Positions 49,301 through 57,047 of a stretch of 64,000 bases of DNA are shown here, piece after piece. Each line of letters starts with the position of its first letter. Position 1 is the stretch's first letter. Under the pieces are notes generated by a model. That model had not been told where the DNA came from. It worked only from the letters and a program-made list of their open reading frames with translations, and made no database searches. Made by a program: the position numbers and the translations under genes. The stretch is from a virus. The stretch covers positions 1-64,000 of IMG/VR virus record IMGVR_UViG_3300005836_000042; one strand, given 5' to 3'.

Positions 49301-50745
49301 TGTAGCTCCTTGGCTTCGAGGGCTGCTTCCCTCGCCTTCACGATGTCGCACTTGTGGCGCGACGTGACGTCTTGCTCCTTGCACGCTGTGCATACGATGA
49401 CGCGCTCCTGGACGGTGGCCTTGAAGGCATTCGTGTAGACGGATGGGTCTGGCTCGCGCTTCCACCCTCCGACCCAGGGGAGCGCTTCCTTGGGCAGGTA
49501 CTGCTGGATCATCTTCTCGATGGCCTCGATCGAGGTGGCGATCGACTTGGACATCCCCAAGAGGGTAGGCTTATGAACGCCGATGCCGACCTTCTCCATG
49601 GGGTAGATGGCTTGGTGGTCGAGCTGAGTGGCGTAGCGCATGAAGCTTTCCCACTGACCAGAGGCGGTGAGATCCTTCTTGAGCCCTAGCATGATGCGGA
49701 GCGTCTGGACAGGGTCGATGGCTGCGTACTTGCCTGGGTCGCTGACGTTGAGGTGCTTCCAGGGTTCGATGTCGGAGTAGAAGGGAGCAACAAATCCCAG
49801 GCCCTTGGGCAGGTCGGACTGCAGCATGTGCCAGCCCCACATCCCGTCGAGGGTTTCACCTGCGATCTCGATACCTTCTTTGCTGATCTCCTCCAAATCG
49901 AAGCGCTCGTTCCAGAACACCTTGGTGCACTTCTTGCCCATGGCCCTGCGGATAGCGAAGCGGTAGCGTTCCTCGTTGGGGACAGTCACTCCCTGGTCGG
50001 GGTGCATGGCGAAGTTCCAGCGGGTGATGCGTCCCTTCCTGGGGTTGGCGAACTCGGTCTCGCCGGTCTCGGTGTCGGTGGCAAGCCAAGCCTCAGGGTC
50101 ATCAGGGATCTGCTCGACGTAGTCTCCGAACCATGTGGGAGGGGGGTCGACGATCAGCTGCGGGTTTGAGGCATTGAAGCCAAAGCTGGCAACCTCCATG
50201 GCCCGCTTGATCGCGAACAGGAAGGCCCCGAAGAGCCTGTGGTTCCCTTGCAGAACGTGAGAAGGATGGAAGGTGGGGATGACGAAGGGTCCGTTTGGCC
50301 TGCGCCCGATGACGTAGCCCTGCCAGTTCTCGATGTCACCCGAGTAGTCGACGTCGAGGACTTCCTTGAGGACCGTGCGCGTGGCGGCGACTCCCATCGT
50401 CAGGTAGGTCGAGCCGGGGGCGAGGTAGAACTTCTTGCGGTGAACGAAGCAATGGCGGATGGCGCTCTGCTCGTAACTTGCTCCCGTCAGCCAATTCCCC
50501 GGCGGGCGACAGTTGACAGTGTTCCCGATGTAGAGCTGTTGCTTGTGGAGTCCGAGCCTGTGGAGAGCACGCTGCCAGTAGACACCGGCCTCGCCTACCA
50601 GGGGCTCGCCCTTTGCGGCCTCGTTCGCACCGAGCGCTTCGGCTATGACGATGAGAGCGGACTCAGGGTTGCCATATGGGGGAGCGAATCCTTGGCCTCG
50701 GTGTTCGAGGGGGCAGCCTGCACACTGACCGGGCTTAGCGAGCAT
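49297..50745 (-). CDS. UDG-like domain fused to 3'-5' exonuclease and thumb of a split family A DNA polymerase
   Basis: At 482 aa it has two modules. Residues 1-190 match a family-4 uracil-DNA glycosylase: four Fe-S-type cysteines (Cys8, Cys11, Cys79, Cys99), AEALGANEAAKGEPLVG, NTVNCRPPGN and FHPSHVLQ. Residues 215-350 are a DnaQ-like exonuclease with Exo I DTETGE (Asp224, Glu226), Exo II FWNERFD (Asn280, Asp284) and Exo III YAAID (Tyr341, Asp345). The thumb starts at AIYPMEKVGIGVHKP. The C-terminus adds a Cys/His segment (VCTACKEQDVTSRHKC). Palm and fingers are in the gene at 46275-47558. It should proofread the phage replicase and perhaps remove or sense uracil. Confidence 0.88.
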   Translation of the reverse strand: MLAKPGQCAGCPLEHRGQGFAPPYGNPESALIVIAEALGANEAAKGEPLVGEAGVYWQRALHRLGLHKQQLYIGNTVNCRPPGNWLTGASYEQSAIRHCFVHRKKFYLAPGSTYLTMGVAATRTVLKEVLDVDYSGDIENWQGYVIGRRPNGPFVIPTFHPSHVLQGNHRLFGAFLFAIKRAMEVASFGFNASNPQLIVDPPPTWFGDYVEQIPDDPEAWLATDTETGETEFANPRKGRITRWNFAMHPDQGVTVPNEERYRFAIRRAMGKKCTKVFWNERFDLEEISKEGIEIAGETLDGMWGWHMLQSDLPKGLGFVAPFYSDIEPWKHLNVSDPGKYAAIDPVQTLRIMLGLKKDLTASGQWESFMRYATQLDHQAIYPMEKVGIGVHKPTLLGMSKSIATSIEAIEKMIQQYLPKEALPWVGGWKREPDPSVYTNAFKATVQERVIVCTACKEQDVTSRHKCDIVKAREAALEAKELQ

Positions 50746-50921
50746 CAGCTGTTCCAGGGAGCAAGGTGGTTCTGGACTGCCTTCTCCAGCTCGCTCGCCT
50801 TCTCTCCGATCTCGATGAGGGTTCGACGGCGCTCGGCTGGAGAGGGGTCGTAGAGCTTGCCTGCCAGGGCGTTGAGGGCGCGGAGTGCTCTGATCACCTC
50901 GTTGTCGAAGGGGTCTTTCAT
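50745..50921 (-). CDS. Small helical protein, 58 aa
   Basis: ATG overlaps the previous stop (ATGA), and its own stop overlaps the polymerase N-part start (TGATG). The sequence is two charged amphipathic helices (DNEVIRALRALNALAGKLYD and RRRTLIEIGEKASELEKAVQ). No family recognised. Possibly a subunit or leader for the polymerase. Confidence 0.65.
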   Translation of the reverse strand: MKDPFDNEVIRALRALNALAGKLYDPSPAERRRTLIEIGEKASELEKAVQNHLAPWNS

Positions 50922-51337
50922 ACGTCGGCCTCGATGTTCTCCCACTCGACCTTGGCCCGGTAGCCGAGCATCTTCTTGAAGATGAAGAGGGACATGGCTC
51001 CCCGCTCCTTGGCGTTGTTCACCGCTATTTGGAGATGCTGGGCATCCCTGCAGTAGACGATGACTCCGTCGTGAGCTGAGAGCTGCTTCTCTGGCGATGA
51101 GCCACCGATGCTGACCACGACGAACTCGGCCTCGGCTGCGCTAACCGGACGAGCTTCCATGGGCTTGTACTGCGCAGCTGAGACACCGCTCACGGTCAAC
51201 ATTCCGCTGCCACTGCCTTGTCCCACTTGTCCCCAAGGGCTGTAGCCGGGCTGGTTCTGATACTGCTGCTGAGCGTAGGGGTCGCTGAAGGGGTTCTGAG
51301 GTGGGTTCATGTTGGTCCCGATTCGGTGGAAGCTCAT
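50918..51337 (-). CDS. Hypothetical protein with Gln/Pro/Tyr-rich N-terminus, 139 aa
   Basis: The ATG overlaps the previous stop (ATGA). Residues 1-45 are low complexity (PPQNPFSDPYAQQQYQNQPG), and residues 70-139 form a small alpha/beta fold (EAEFVVVSIGGSS, VIVYCRDAQHLQIAVNNAKE, AKVEWENIEADV). Function unknown. Confidence 0.6.
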   Translation of the reverse strand: MSFHRIGTNMNPPQNPFSDPYAQQQYQNQPGYSPWGQVGQGSGSGMLTVSGVSAAQYKPMEARPVSAAEAEFVVVSIGGSSPEKQLSAHDGVIVYCRDAQHLQIAVNNAKERGAMSLFIFKKMLGYRAKVEWENIEADV

Positions 51338-51546
51338 GGTTCTCTCCAACAATCGAGCGCGACGGTCCGCTCTACCTGGAGACAGACCTCCCTTGCTGCT
51401 TCGTTGCGGATGGCCTGGATCATGCGCTCGACCAGATCGAGGTTCTCCACAGGAACTTCCTCGTGAACGAGGACGTTGATGATGCGCAGAGCCCACTCAG
51501 CGGATTGGCGGTCGGTGATGGTAGGCAGGCTCTCGACGTCGATCAT
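51334..51546 (-). CDS. Small helical protein, 70 aa
   Basis: It is coupled by ATGA at both ends. The sequence (DRQSAEWALRIINVLVHEEV, NLDLVERMIQAIRNEAAREV) is two helices with no motif. Part of the tightly coupled run upstream of the polymerase N-part. Confidence 0.6.
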   Translation of the reverse strand: MIDVESLPTITDRQSAEWALRIINVLVHEEVPVENLDLVERMIQAIRNEAAREVCLQVERTVALDCWREP

Positions 51547-51806
51547 GGGGCTTCGACCTCTGTGACTTCGACGTGCTCGCAGATCTTCCAGATGTCGTCG
51601 ACCATCCGCTTGAAGCCAGCGCGGTCTAGTCCATGCAGCTTGCTGATCCCAACAGCCAGGATCAGTAAGCCTTGGGTTTGCGTGAAGTGATCGAAGAGGA
51701 CGCCGCCCTCGTCGGAGAGCTGCTGCCCGACTACTGCAGCGATCTGCTCCGCGAAGAGGGCGGCTTCTTCGTTCTCAGTCCGCAGGGCGGAAGCCGCCAA
51801 GCTCAC
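51543..51806 (-). CDS. Small helical protein, about 87 aa, start uncertain
   Basis: GTG at 51806 overlaps the previous gene by 32 bases; an ATG at 51863 would overlap it by 89. The protein is mostly helical (EEAALFAEQIAAVVGQQLSD, LLILAVGISKLHGLDRAGFK) and resembles its neighbours in style. Function unknown. Confidence 0.55.
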   Translation of the reverse strand: MSLAASALRTENEEAALFAEQIAAVVGQQLSDEGGVLFDHFTQTQGLLILAVGISKLHGLDRAGFKRMVDDIWKICEHVEVTEVEAP

Positions 51807-52458
51807 TCCAGCAGCGAAGCTCCGCAGTGCACTTGCACCCAAACCGGAGCGCGACCTTGCCATCCGGGGTCTTGGGAAGCGTCATGACGTCGGGCTTCCC
51901 ATCGCGACCGGCGTAACCCTGCACCCGGTAGCGTTGACCACAGCCCTTCTCTCCGACTTGGACCTTGCCGTCCTTGTAGATGTCGCGCGCCTTGTCGCAG
52001 CTGGCGGTCAGGGTGTGTTCCGCGATGAACTCGCGCCCGGCTGCGCTGATGAGAGCGTCACCGTAGGACTTGTTGGTGACGATCCCGTTCACCGGCTCGG
52101 GCTTCACCTTGAGAGCCTTCAGCAACATCCCCATGTCGGAGACCACCCTGTCGGGGTTGTCGTTCCTGCCCTTGATGATGCGGGTCCGGTTGTTGATGCG
52201 GGCGTTGTACCACTCTCCAAGCGTGACGTTGAAGAGCGCGGCCTCGTCCTGGAGAACGGCTACGAGCTTCTGCCCCTGGTCGGAGGTGTTCAAGGGCTCG
52301 AAGCAGCTTGCGAGGGCGGAGAGCACGGGGAGGCGGAAGCGGTAGATGCCGGGCTGAGGAGGCATCCGTCCGCCGCTGCCGACCGTCTGGGGCATGTTCT
52401 CAAAGTCGGCCTCGGAGATGCCCTCGTCGTTGAGGTTGAGATCCTGCAGGTTTGCCAT
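51775..52458 (-). CDS. Hypothetical protein beside the annealing protein, 227 aa (ssDNA-binding role possible)
   Basis: The protein is acidic at its N-terminus with an alpha/beta core (LPVLSALASCFEPLNTSDQG, NNRTRIIKGRNDNPDRVVSD). The C-terminal third has Cys pairs in a zinc-like arrangement (CDKARDI, GCGQRYRV, GCKCTAELRCW). It is 16 bases downstream of the RecT-like gene. Phage SSBs often occupy this slot, but no OB-fold signature is clear. Confidence 0.6.
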   Translation of the reverse strand: MANLQDLNLNDEGISEADFENMPQTVGSGGRMPPQPGIYRFRLPVLSALASCFEPLNTSDQGQKLVAVLQDEAALFNVTLGEWYNARINNRTRIIKGRNDNPDRVVSDMGMLLKALKVKPEPVNGIVTNKSYGDALISAAGREFIAEHTLTASCDKARDIYKDGKVQVGEKGCGQRYRVQGYAGRDGKPDVMTLPKTPDGKVALRFGCKCTAELRCWSELGGFRPAD

Positions 52459-52474
52459 TCTTGTGGACTCCTTG

Positions 52475-53206
52475 TTATGGTTTCACGGCGGGGAGGACGG
52501 ACGGGAGCTTCGGTGCAGCAGGCTGGCTGGAAGGCGCGCCCGCCTGGGGCAGCGAACGGGTCGAGACGACCTTCGGAGGCGCGGCCATCGGTGTAACCTC
52601 GACCTTGGGTAGGGGGTTTGGCTCGTCGCTGAAGTTCTCTTGCGGGCGGATCGGAGGAGGCTGCAGCTGCCGGGGGTTGCCCTCGCTGCCCTCCAGACCC
52701 TTGGCGCTCTGGACCTCCAGCTCATCGAGGAAGCCGAGCCCGCAGAAGGCCAGCGTCCCACGACGCAGGGCCTTGGTGTGGCACTTCATGATGGCGTTGC
52801 CAAGAGCCTCGTCCTTCAGGTTGGAGATGCCCAGCAGCCCGAGCGCATCCTCGTGGCGACCACTCGGGTCGGTGATGCGCACCTTCACTCGGTAGGTGTC
52901 AGGACGTACCTCGTCTCCGAGCTTGAGAGCACCCTCCTCGATGATCTCGCTGGAGATGTTGTGGAGCTTGCGGAGCTGGTCGCCTGCCGTCTTGTTGGCG
53001 TAGAGAGTGACCTTGTTGTTGAGGACGATGAAGTCGAAGGGCTTGGTCAGGGGGTTGAGACCCAGCCGCAGGGCGAGCTGGTAACAGAAGATGCTGCGGT
53101 CTCGCATCGTCAGCCCGCTGAAGTCACCCTTCTGGATCAGGTCGTCGATGTACTCTTCGGGAAGCGAAGCCAGCTGAGGGACGGTCATGGCGGTTGTGTC
53201 GCTCAT
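52475..53206 (-). CDS. RecT/Redbeta-like single-strand annealing protein (candidate), 243 aa
   Basis: The N-terminal 180 residues contain LALRLGLNPLTKPFDFIVLN with LYANKTAGDQLRKLH, and later ALGNAIMKCHTKALRRGTLA with FCGLGF. This is the pattern of RecT-superfamily annealing proteins (an N-L-P-type loop, then a conserved basic helix). The last 60 residues are Pro/Ala/Ser-rich and disordered, as in proteins that touch SSB. It pairs with the Cas4-like nuclease 370 bases upstream. It probably anneals single strands for recombination-linked replication and concatemer formation. Confidence 0.68.
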   Translation of the reverse strand: MSDTTAMTVPQLASLPEEYIDDLIQKGDFSGLTMRDRSIFCYQLALRLGLNPLTKPFDFIVLNNKVTLYANKTAGDQLRKLHNISSEIIEEGALKLGDEVRPDTYRVKVRITDPSGRHEDALGLLGISNLKDEALGNAIMKCHTKALRRGTLAFCGLGFLDELEVQSAKGLEGSEGNPRQLQPPPIRPQENFSDEPNPLPKVEVTPMAAPPKVVSTRSLPQAGAPSSQPAAPKLPSVLPAVKP

Positions 53207-53394
53207 TCGGTGACGCTCCAGCCAGCGATGCTCGCCGTGTAGAACTTCGCCTTCCGAAACGAGTCGTCCCGCTTCGAAGCGTAGGTGAAGATGAGCAGGT
53301 TCACGTCGTCGACCAAGATCCCCACGTTGTGGAACGTGAGAGCCTTGGCTGTGGGCAGGAAAACGACGAGCTGTGCGATCGGGGATTCAGGCAT
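53203..53394 (-). CDS. Hypothetical small beta-rich protein, 63 aa
   Basis: ATG at 53394 has AAGGAG upstream, and its stop overlaps the annealing-protein ATG (ATGA). The sequence (AQLVVFLPTAKALTFHNVGI, VNLLIFTYASKRD, KAKFYTASIAGWSVTE) is short strands. Its SD is good and coupling to the annealing gene is direct. Confidence 0.65.
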   Translation of the reverse strand: MPESPIAQLVVFLPTAKALTFHNVGILVDDVNLLIFTYASKRDDSFRKAKFYTASIAGWSVTE

Positions 53395-53403
53395 GTTTTC
53401 TCC

Positions 53404-53577
53404 TTAGAACTTCTCCTGAGGGCGAACGACACCTACTCCCTCGCGGAGCTTGAGCTGGTTCTCAGCTTCTTGCTGCAGGTCAGGCCACTTGTCGCCTTCG
53501 CTGGCCAGCCAGTAGAGGTAGGAAGTAGGGATGTCTTCCAGCTGCTCGCCTTTGAACTTGCCGAATGGCATCCTCAT
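53404..53577 (-). CDS. DUF3820-type small protein, 57 aa
   Basis: ATG at 53577 overlaps the nuclease stop (ATGA); a second ATG two codons on is possible. The sequence MPFGKFKGEQLEDIPTSYLY with WLA is the hallmark of the DUF3820 family (short phage and bacterial proteins of unknown function, often next to recombination nucleases). Confidence 0.8.
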   Translation of the reverse strand: MRMPFGKFKGEQLEDIPTSYLYWLASEGDKWPDLQQEAENQLKLREGVGVVRPQEKF

Positions 53578-54737
53578 TCTTCGTCGGTCTCACCGATGGA
53601 ATGGTGAGGGATCCGCTCCTGGTACTTGCCGCTGCCGATGGGGTCGTCCCAACCGGGCGCTCGGTGGCAGATGTCGTAGAACTGGCAGCGCCGCTTGCCG
53701 AACTCGTAGCAGTTGAAGGTGCGGGGGAACTTGGTGTCGAGCTGACTCTGGAAGTCGGGGTCTTTCCACTGCGACCAGTCTAGTCCTTCGAGGCGCATCC
53801 TCCAGTAGCCTTCATTGGTGGGGAGTCCCTTGAGGAAACGTTCGACCTTGTTGTAGTCGACCTCGTAGGGACCGAGCACGGGAACGCTCTTGGCGACGTA
53901 GCTCGCGTCAGCACGCCACACCCACTCTGGGATGGTCAGAGGGATCTCGGGAGCGAAGACGCGAGCGTACCCGGCCTTGCGGGTGTAGTAGGGCAGGATG
54001 TCCTCTTGAACGATCGGCGGGTTGGCGGGACGGTAGGAAGGGTGGGTCAGGTAGGAAGGCGACGTCTTGGTACCCTTCACGAGGATGTGGATGTAGAAGT
54101 GGTCGACGCGCTCTCCGTAAACCATGCTGCAAACCCAGGCGTTCATCATCTGCTGAAGGCTGTCGCGCCACTCGTCGTGGGGGTTGTTGTCGCTCCAGTA
54201 GGCCTGAGACTTGAAGTCATGGATGGCAAGCCTCTTCAGGCCTGCCTTGGCTCTGGTGACGAAGTCGGTCCGCGCCCGCCAGATGATGTCGCCAGCCAGC
54301 TTGACCCCCTGCTCAGGCTCGACGTCGACGATGTCGAAGTTGTCGTGAACCCAGGGGATGGTGATCCTGGTGTAGGCATGGGCAAGAGCTTGGACGATGG
54401 CGACTTGCTTGCCAACCTCGTCGGCGGGGTTCTCGAACTCCACGTCTGTGAGCTTCTTGACGTAGTCGGAAATGGGCTCGTCGACGAGGTTGGAGACCTC
54501 TTCACGGGTGGTAGCCTTGTTGCGGAGGATTGCCTCCAGCGCGCTGTGCAGAGTGATCCCCGTCTGAAGCGGCGCGAACACGAGCCTCCGCTCGATGCCT
54601 CTGCCGAAGGCATGGTGGCGGAGAAGGCGCTTCCATTCGCAGCTGAAGCCTTCGAGGAACCTACTTCGATCGGTCGGCCAGCTGTTGGATGACGTCTTTG
54701 GTTCCTTCGCAGTACTCTCGGAATTTTCGCTCACGCT
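53574..54737 (-). CDS. Cas4/RecB-like PD-(D/E)XK exonuclease, 387 aa
   Basis: The nuclease motifs are a His in the helix GITLHSALEAIL (His64), RARTDF (Asp158) and HDFKS (Asp174, Lys176). A Cys near the N-terminus (Cys33) and three near the C-terminus (NCYEFGKRRCQFYDIC) are placed to hold an Fe-S cluster as in Cas4/AddB. GTG at 54737 has GGAGG nine bases upstream; the ATG two codons earlier is too close to that SD. It probably makes the single strands used by the RecT-like protein. Confidence 0.82.
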   Translation of the reverse strand, partial: SVSENSESTAKEPKTSSNSWPTDRSRFLEGFSCEWKRLLRHHAFGRGIERRLVFAPLQTGITLHSALEAILRNKATTREEVSNLVDEPISDYVKKLTDVEFENPADEVGKQVAIVQALAHAYTRITIPWVHDNFDIVDVEPEQGVKLAGDIIWRARTDFVTRAKAGLKRLAIHDFKSQAYWSDNNPHDEWRDSLQQMMNAWVCSMVYGERVDHFYIHILVKGTKTSPSYLTHPSYRPANPPIVQEDILPYYTRKAGYARVFAPEIPLTIPEWVWRADASYVAKSVPVLGPYEVDYNKVERFLKGLPTNEGYWRMRLEGLDWSQWKDPDFQSQLDTKFPRTFNCYEFGKRRCQFYDICHRAPGWDDPIGSGKYQERIPHHSIGETDEE

Positions 54738-55221
54738 CTTCATCCTCCTCAACAAGCTCTGGGCAGAGCCTGCGCCACTCCATCATCTGATCTCCAGTGC
54801 CTGCACCCCGATATTTGTAGAAGGCTGCCTTCGTGATGGTTCCGTCTTTCTGTCGCTTGGGTCCTCGTGGCTTCTTGACTTTCTGGTGGTCGCACAGTCG
54901 ACACCGGCACCGGTGGCCTTCGAGGTAAACGACCTCCGCAACTTGGCCCTGCGCCAAGTTCCAGACGTACCAGAGGGGTCTCTGTGCAAGCCAGACAAGC
55001 GGGACGGTCTTCTGTCGCTTGTCGCTGTTGGCCCAGATGTAGACTGAGCGAGGGATCTCGTTGTCGTGGCCTGGACCTGTTGTTGACCGGTACTTGCTGA
55101 ACGCTGAGCTGATGAGCATCATCAGCTCGTAGAATGAGATCGGACGCCCAGGCTTGGTGACGCTGCGGCTCTTCCGCTTTTTCTTGGGAGGAACCCCTTC
55201 CTCTTCCCCATGGATCAGCAT
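54661..55221 (-). CDS. Basic hypothetical protein, 186 aa
   Basis: The N-terminus is strongly basic (PPKKKRKSRSVTKPGRPISF). The middle has Trp-rich strands (LVWLAQRPLWYVWNLAQGQV) and a Cys cluster (HRCRCRLCDHQ). The C-terminus is acidic (CPELVEEDEERERKFREYCE). A nucleic-acid-binding role is plausible. ATG at 55221 overlaps the previous gene's end; its own end overlaps the nuclease by 77 bases. Confidence 0.6.
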   Translation of the reverse strand: MLIHGEEEGVPPKKKRKSRSVTKPGRPISFYELMMLISSAFSKYRSTTGPGHDNEIPRSVYIWANSDKRQKTVPLVWLAQRPLWYVWNLAQGQVAEVVYLEGHRCRCRLCDHQKVKKPRGPKRQKDGTITKAAFYKYRGAGTGDQMMEWRRLCPELVEEDEERERKFREYCEGTKDVIQQLADRSK

Positions 55222-55772
55222 GCGCACCTGAAGGGGGAAGCCTCGTAACCTGCAGGGACCTTCTTCCCCGTGAGCGTCTGGAAGTGCTGCCAGAATTCTT
55301 CGCCTGCTTCGTACCACATGTTTGGGGTGTCGACGTTGAGACAGTATTGCTCGCCGGTCTCGATGAACTCCCCAACAACTTCAAGAAGTTGCTGCACGCT
55401 CATTCCCAGCTCGTGCGCAGCCATCTTCATGAACTGCGTGGCTGCTGCGTAACGCTTGCTGTGGGCTTCGACGATGAAGGGATGGGTCCAGTCGTGACGG
55501 AGCTGCGTGATCGTTCCTGGGAAGAGAAACATCCAACACCGCTCCCCAGGTTGGACAGGCGCTTCGAGGAACGGGTCGATGACACCGACTGCTGGCGTCT
55601 CCTCATCTTTGGCAGCGACTACAGTAGTGAACTCGTCACCGGGGGTGAAGGCGACTCGCGTTCCTGGAGAGAGGATGCTGGCTGCAACGACGGGGTAGAT
55701 GGGGACGTGGATCGCGTCCTTCTCCCAGCTCTGGTCCTCGCTGAGGATCCTGCCGATGTGAAGCTCGTTCAT
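55215..55772 (-). CDS. Hypothetical protein, 185 aa
   Basis: ATG at 55772 overlaps the previous stop (ATGA). The protein looks like a mixed beta/alpha fold (LSPGTRVAFTPGDEFTTVVA, ERCWMFLFPGTITQLRHDWT), with a helical C-terminus (QFMKMAAHELGMSVQQLLEV). The middle resembles a beta-barrel. No family recognised. Confidence 0.6.
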   Translation of the reverse strand: MNELHIGRILSEDQSWEKDAIHVPIYPVVAASILSPGTRVAFTPGDEFTTVVAAKDEETPAVGVIDPFLEAPVQPGERCWMFLFPGTITQLRHDWTHPFIVEAHSKRYAAATQFMKMAAHELGMSVQQLLEVVGEFIETGEQYCLNVDTPNMWYEAGEEFWQHFQTLTGKKVPAGYEASPFRCAC

Positions 55773-55945
55773 CGCTGCACCGACTTGTCTTCGAGCAACG
55801 CTGCGTCGTGATCCTCGTCGATGATGAACTGGCATACCGGACAGGTCCTGAATCGGTCGTTCTTCAGGTGCTCTGAAAGAGTCAGCCTGGACGATCGCGG
55901 GCTCACTTCAGGCTGATTGTTGGGGATCGTATCTCTGGACTCCAC
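55769..55945 (-). CDS. Small protein with one CxxC pair, 58 aa
   Basis: GTG at 55945 has AGGAG nine bases upstream; a TTG at 55954 directly abuts the SD. The sequence ends FRTCPVCQFIIDEDHDAALL. The CxxC with His/Asp downstream may bind metal. Function unknown. Confidence 0.55.
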   Translation of the reverse strand: MESRDTIPNNQPEVSPRSSRLTLSEHLKNDRFRTCPVCQFIIDEDHDAALLEDKSVQR

Positions 55946-55950
55946 GGTTG

Positions 55951-56202
55951 TCAACTCCTTTTGTTGGGGTCCGTAAGTGCTTGACCGCTAACCTGATAGG
56001 TCCGGACAGCGTCCCGCGACTGACGCACCTCCTCGGCCATCTCGGTCAGGTCCCTGAACAGGTCAGTGAGGTAGAGCTTCTCGTCTCCAATATTCTCATG
56101 GGTGAGCAGCTCCACCTTGTTGCGGAGCTGTGCAACGTCCCCAAGAATGGCGAGGTAGAGAGACTCAGCGTTGGACTTGCTGGGCTTAGTCTTTCTTCTC
56201 AC
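55951..56202 (-). CDS. Coiled-coil-like small protein, 83 aa
   Basis: GTG overlaps the previous stop (GTGA). After a basic start (VRRKTKPSKSNAES) the protein is one long charged helix region (ILGDVAQLRNKVELLTHENI, LFRDLTEMAEEVRQSRDAVR). Function unknown. Confidence 0.6.
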   Translation of the reverse strand: MRRKTKPSKSNAESLYLAILGDVAQLRNKVELLTHENIGDEKLYLTDLFRDLTEMAEEVRQSRDAVRTYQVSGQALTDPNKRS

Positions 56203-56453
56203 TTGGGCTGCTCTGGGAGAGGCTTCGTTGTGAACTCGAACGAGGCCACGTTGCAGATGCGGTCGCTGGGCTGGCCGTTCTCGTCTTTCGCGATGAAGCA
56301 GTCGGGGTAGTCCCACTCTGCGTAGAAGGCTGTCAGCTCCCGCACCGAGCCGTCCTTCATCGTGAGAGAGTAGCGCTTGCAGGGGCTGTTGTTGCTGCAG
56401 GTCTGCTGTCCAACGGTGCAAACCGTCAGGAGAAGAACGATCGGGCGGATCAT
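56199..56453 (-). CDS. Small exported Cys-containing protein, 84 aa
   Basis: ATG at 56453 overlaps the previous stop (ATGA). The N-terminus (MIRPIVLLLTVCTVG) is a short Sec signal without a clear lipobox. The mature part has Cys residues (TCSNNSPCKRY, DCFIAK, ICNVAS) and a Pro-rich end. It is a further early exported protein, possibly acting in the periplasm. Confidence 0.6.
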   Translation of the reverse strand: MIRPIVLLLTVCTVGQQTCSNNSPCKRYSLTMKDGSVRELTAFYAEWDYPDCFIAKDENGQPSDRICNVASFEFTTKPLPEQPK

Positions 56454-56686
56454 GCGGCCCTCCTCTTGATGCGCAGGTGGATGCGTGCAGCAGAGAGCTT
56501 CTTCCTCTTGGGCTTGGTGATCAGCCTGCGGATCTTGCGGATCTCCCCAGGCAGCTGCTTGAACTCCCAGCACCGGAGGACGTCGAGACGGTCACGGATG
56601 TCCATGAGAACGGCGACTTGAACCTGTTCCCATGTATCGACCTTGCCCTGCGGCAGGTCCCAATGCTGATCCGGATAGCGCGCCAT
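56450..56686 (-). CDS. Basic helical protein, 78 aa
   Basis: ATG at 56686 begins at the first base of the previous gene's stop (TGATG). The sequence is helical and basic (VAVLMDIRDRLDVLRCWEFK, KIRRLITKPKRKKLSAARIH). A nucleic-acid-binding role is possible. Confidence 0.6.
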   Translation of the reverse strand: MARYPDQHWDLPQGKVDTWEQVQVAVLMDIRDRLDVLRCWEFKQLPGEIRKIRRLITKPKRKKLSAARIHLRIKRRAA

Positions 56687-56910
56687 CAGGCAGCACTCCG
56701 ACGCCAGCCTGTGAACAGCTTGCTGCGCGTTCGGCCGGTGAAGCGACCGAGGCGCTGCATGTAGGAGGCCAGCTCGCGCTCGTCCTTCATCTGCATCCGC
56801 TGCCACCATGAGCGGCAGGCAGGGCAGAGAGCATGGTGCTCGGGGATCTGCTCCCAGCAGTCGGGGATGGGGCACTTCTTGGTCTTGGGCTGAGGCTTGG
56901 GCTTGCTCAC
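56686..56910 (-). CDS. Zinc-ribbon micro-protein, 74 aa
   Basis: GTG at 56910 has AGGAG six bases before and overlaps the membrane gene stop (GTGA). A zinc site CPIPDC with CPAC (KCPIPDCWEQIPEHHALCPAC) is followed by a basic helix region (ELASYMQRLGRFTGRTRSKL). Nucleic-acid binding is likely. Confidence 0.68.
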   Translation of the reverse strand: MSKPKPQPKTKKCPIPDCWEQIPEHHALCPACRSWWQRMQMKDERELASYMQRLGRFTGRTRSKLFTGWRRSAA

Positions 56911-57047
56911 TTGACACTCCTGAAAATGGTCATCCCCACTGAGACGAAGATGGCCAGGATACCGAGAGCGGCCACCGCCATGATCAAGAAGCAGGCGATG
57001 GTCGCACCGATGGTCGCGGCAACTTCTGGGATCTCTTCTTTCTTCAT
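56907..57047 (-). CDS. Membrane micro-protein, 46 aa
   Basis: ATG at 57047 overlaps the previous stop (ATGA). A long hydrophobic segment (IGATIACFLIMAVAALGILA, then IFVSVGM) is flanked by charged ends (MKKEEIPE and FRSVK). One membrane span. Function unknown. Confidence 0.62.
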   Translation of the reverse strand: MKKEEIPEVAATIGATIACFLIMAVAALGILAIFVSVGMTIFRSVK

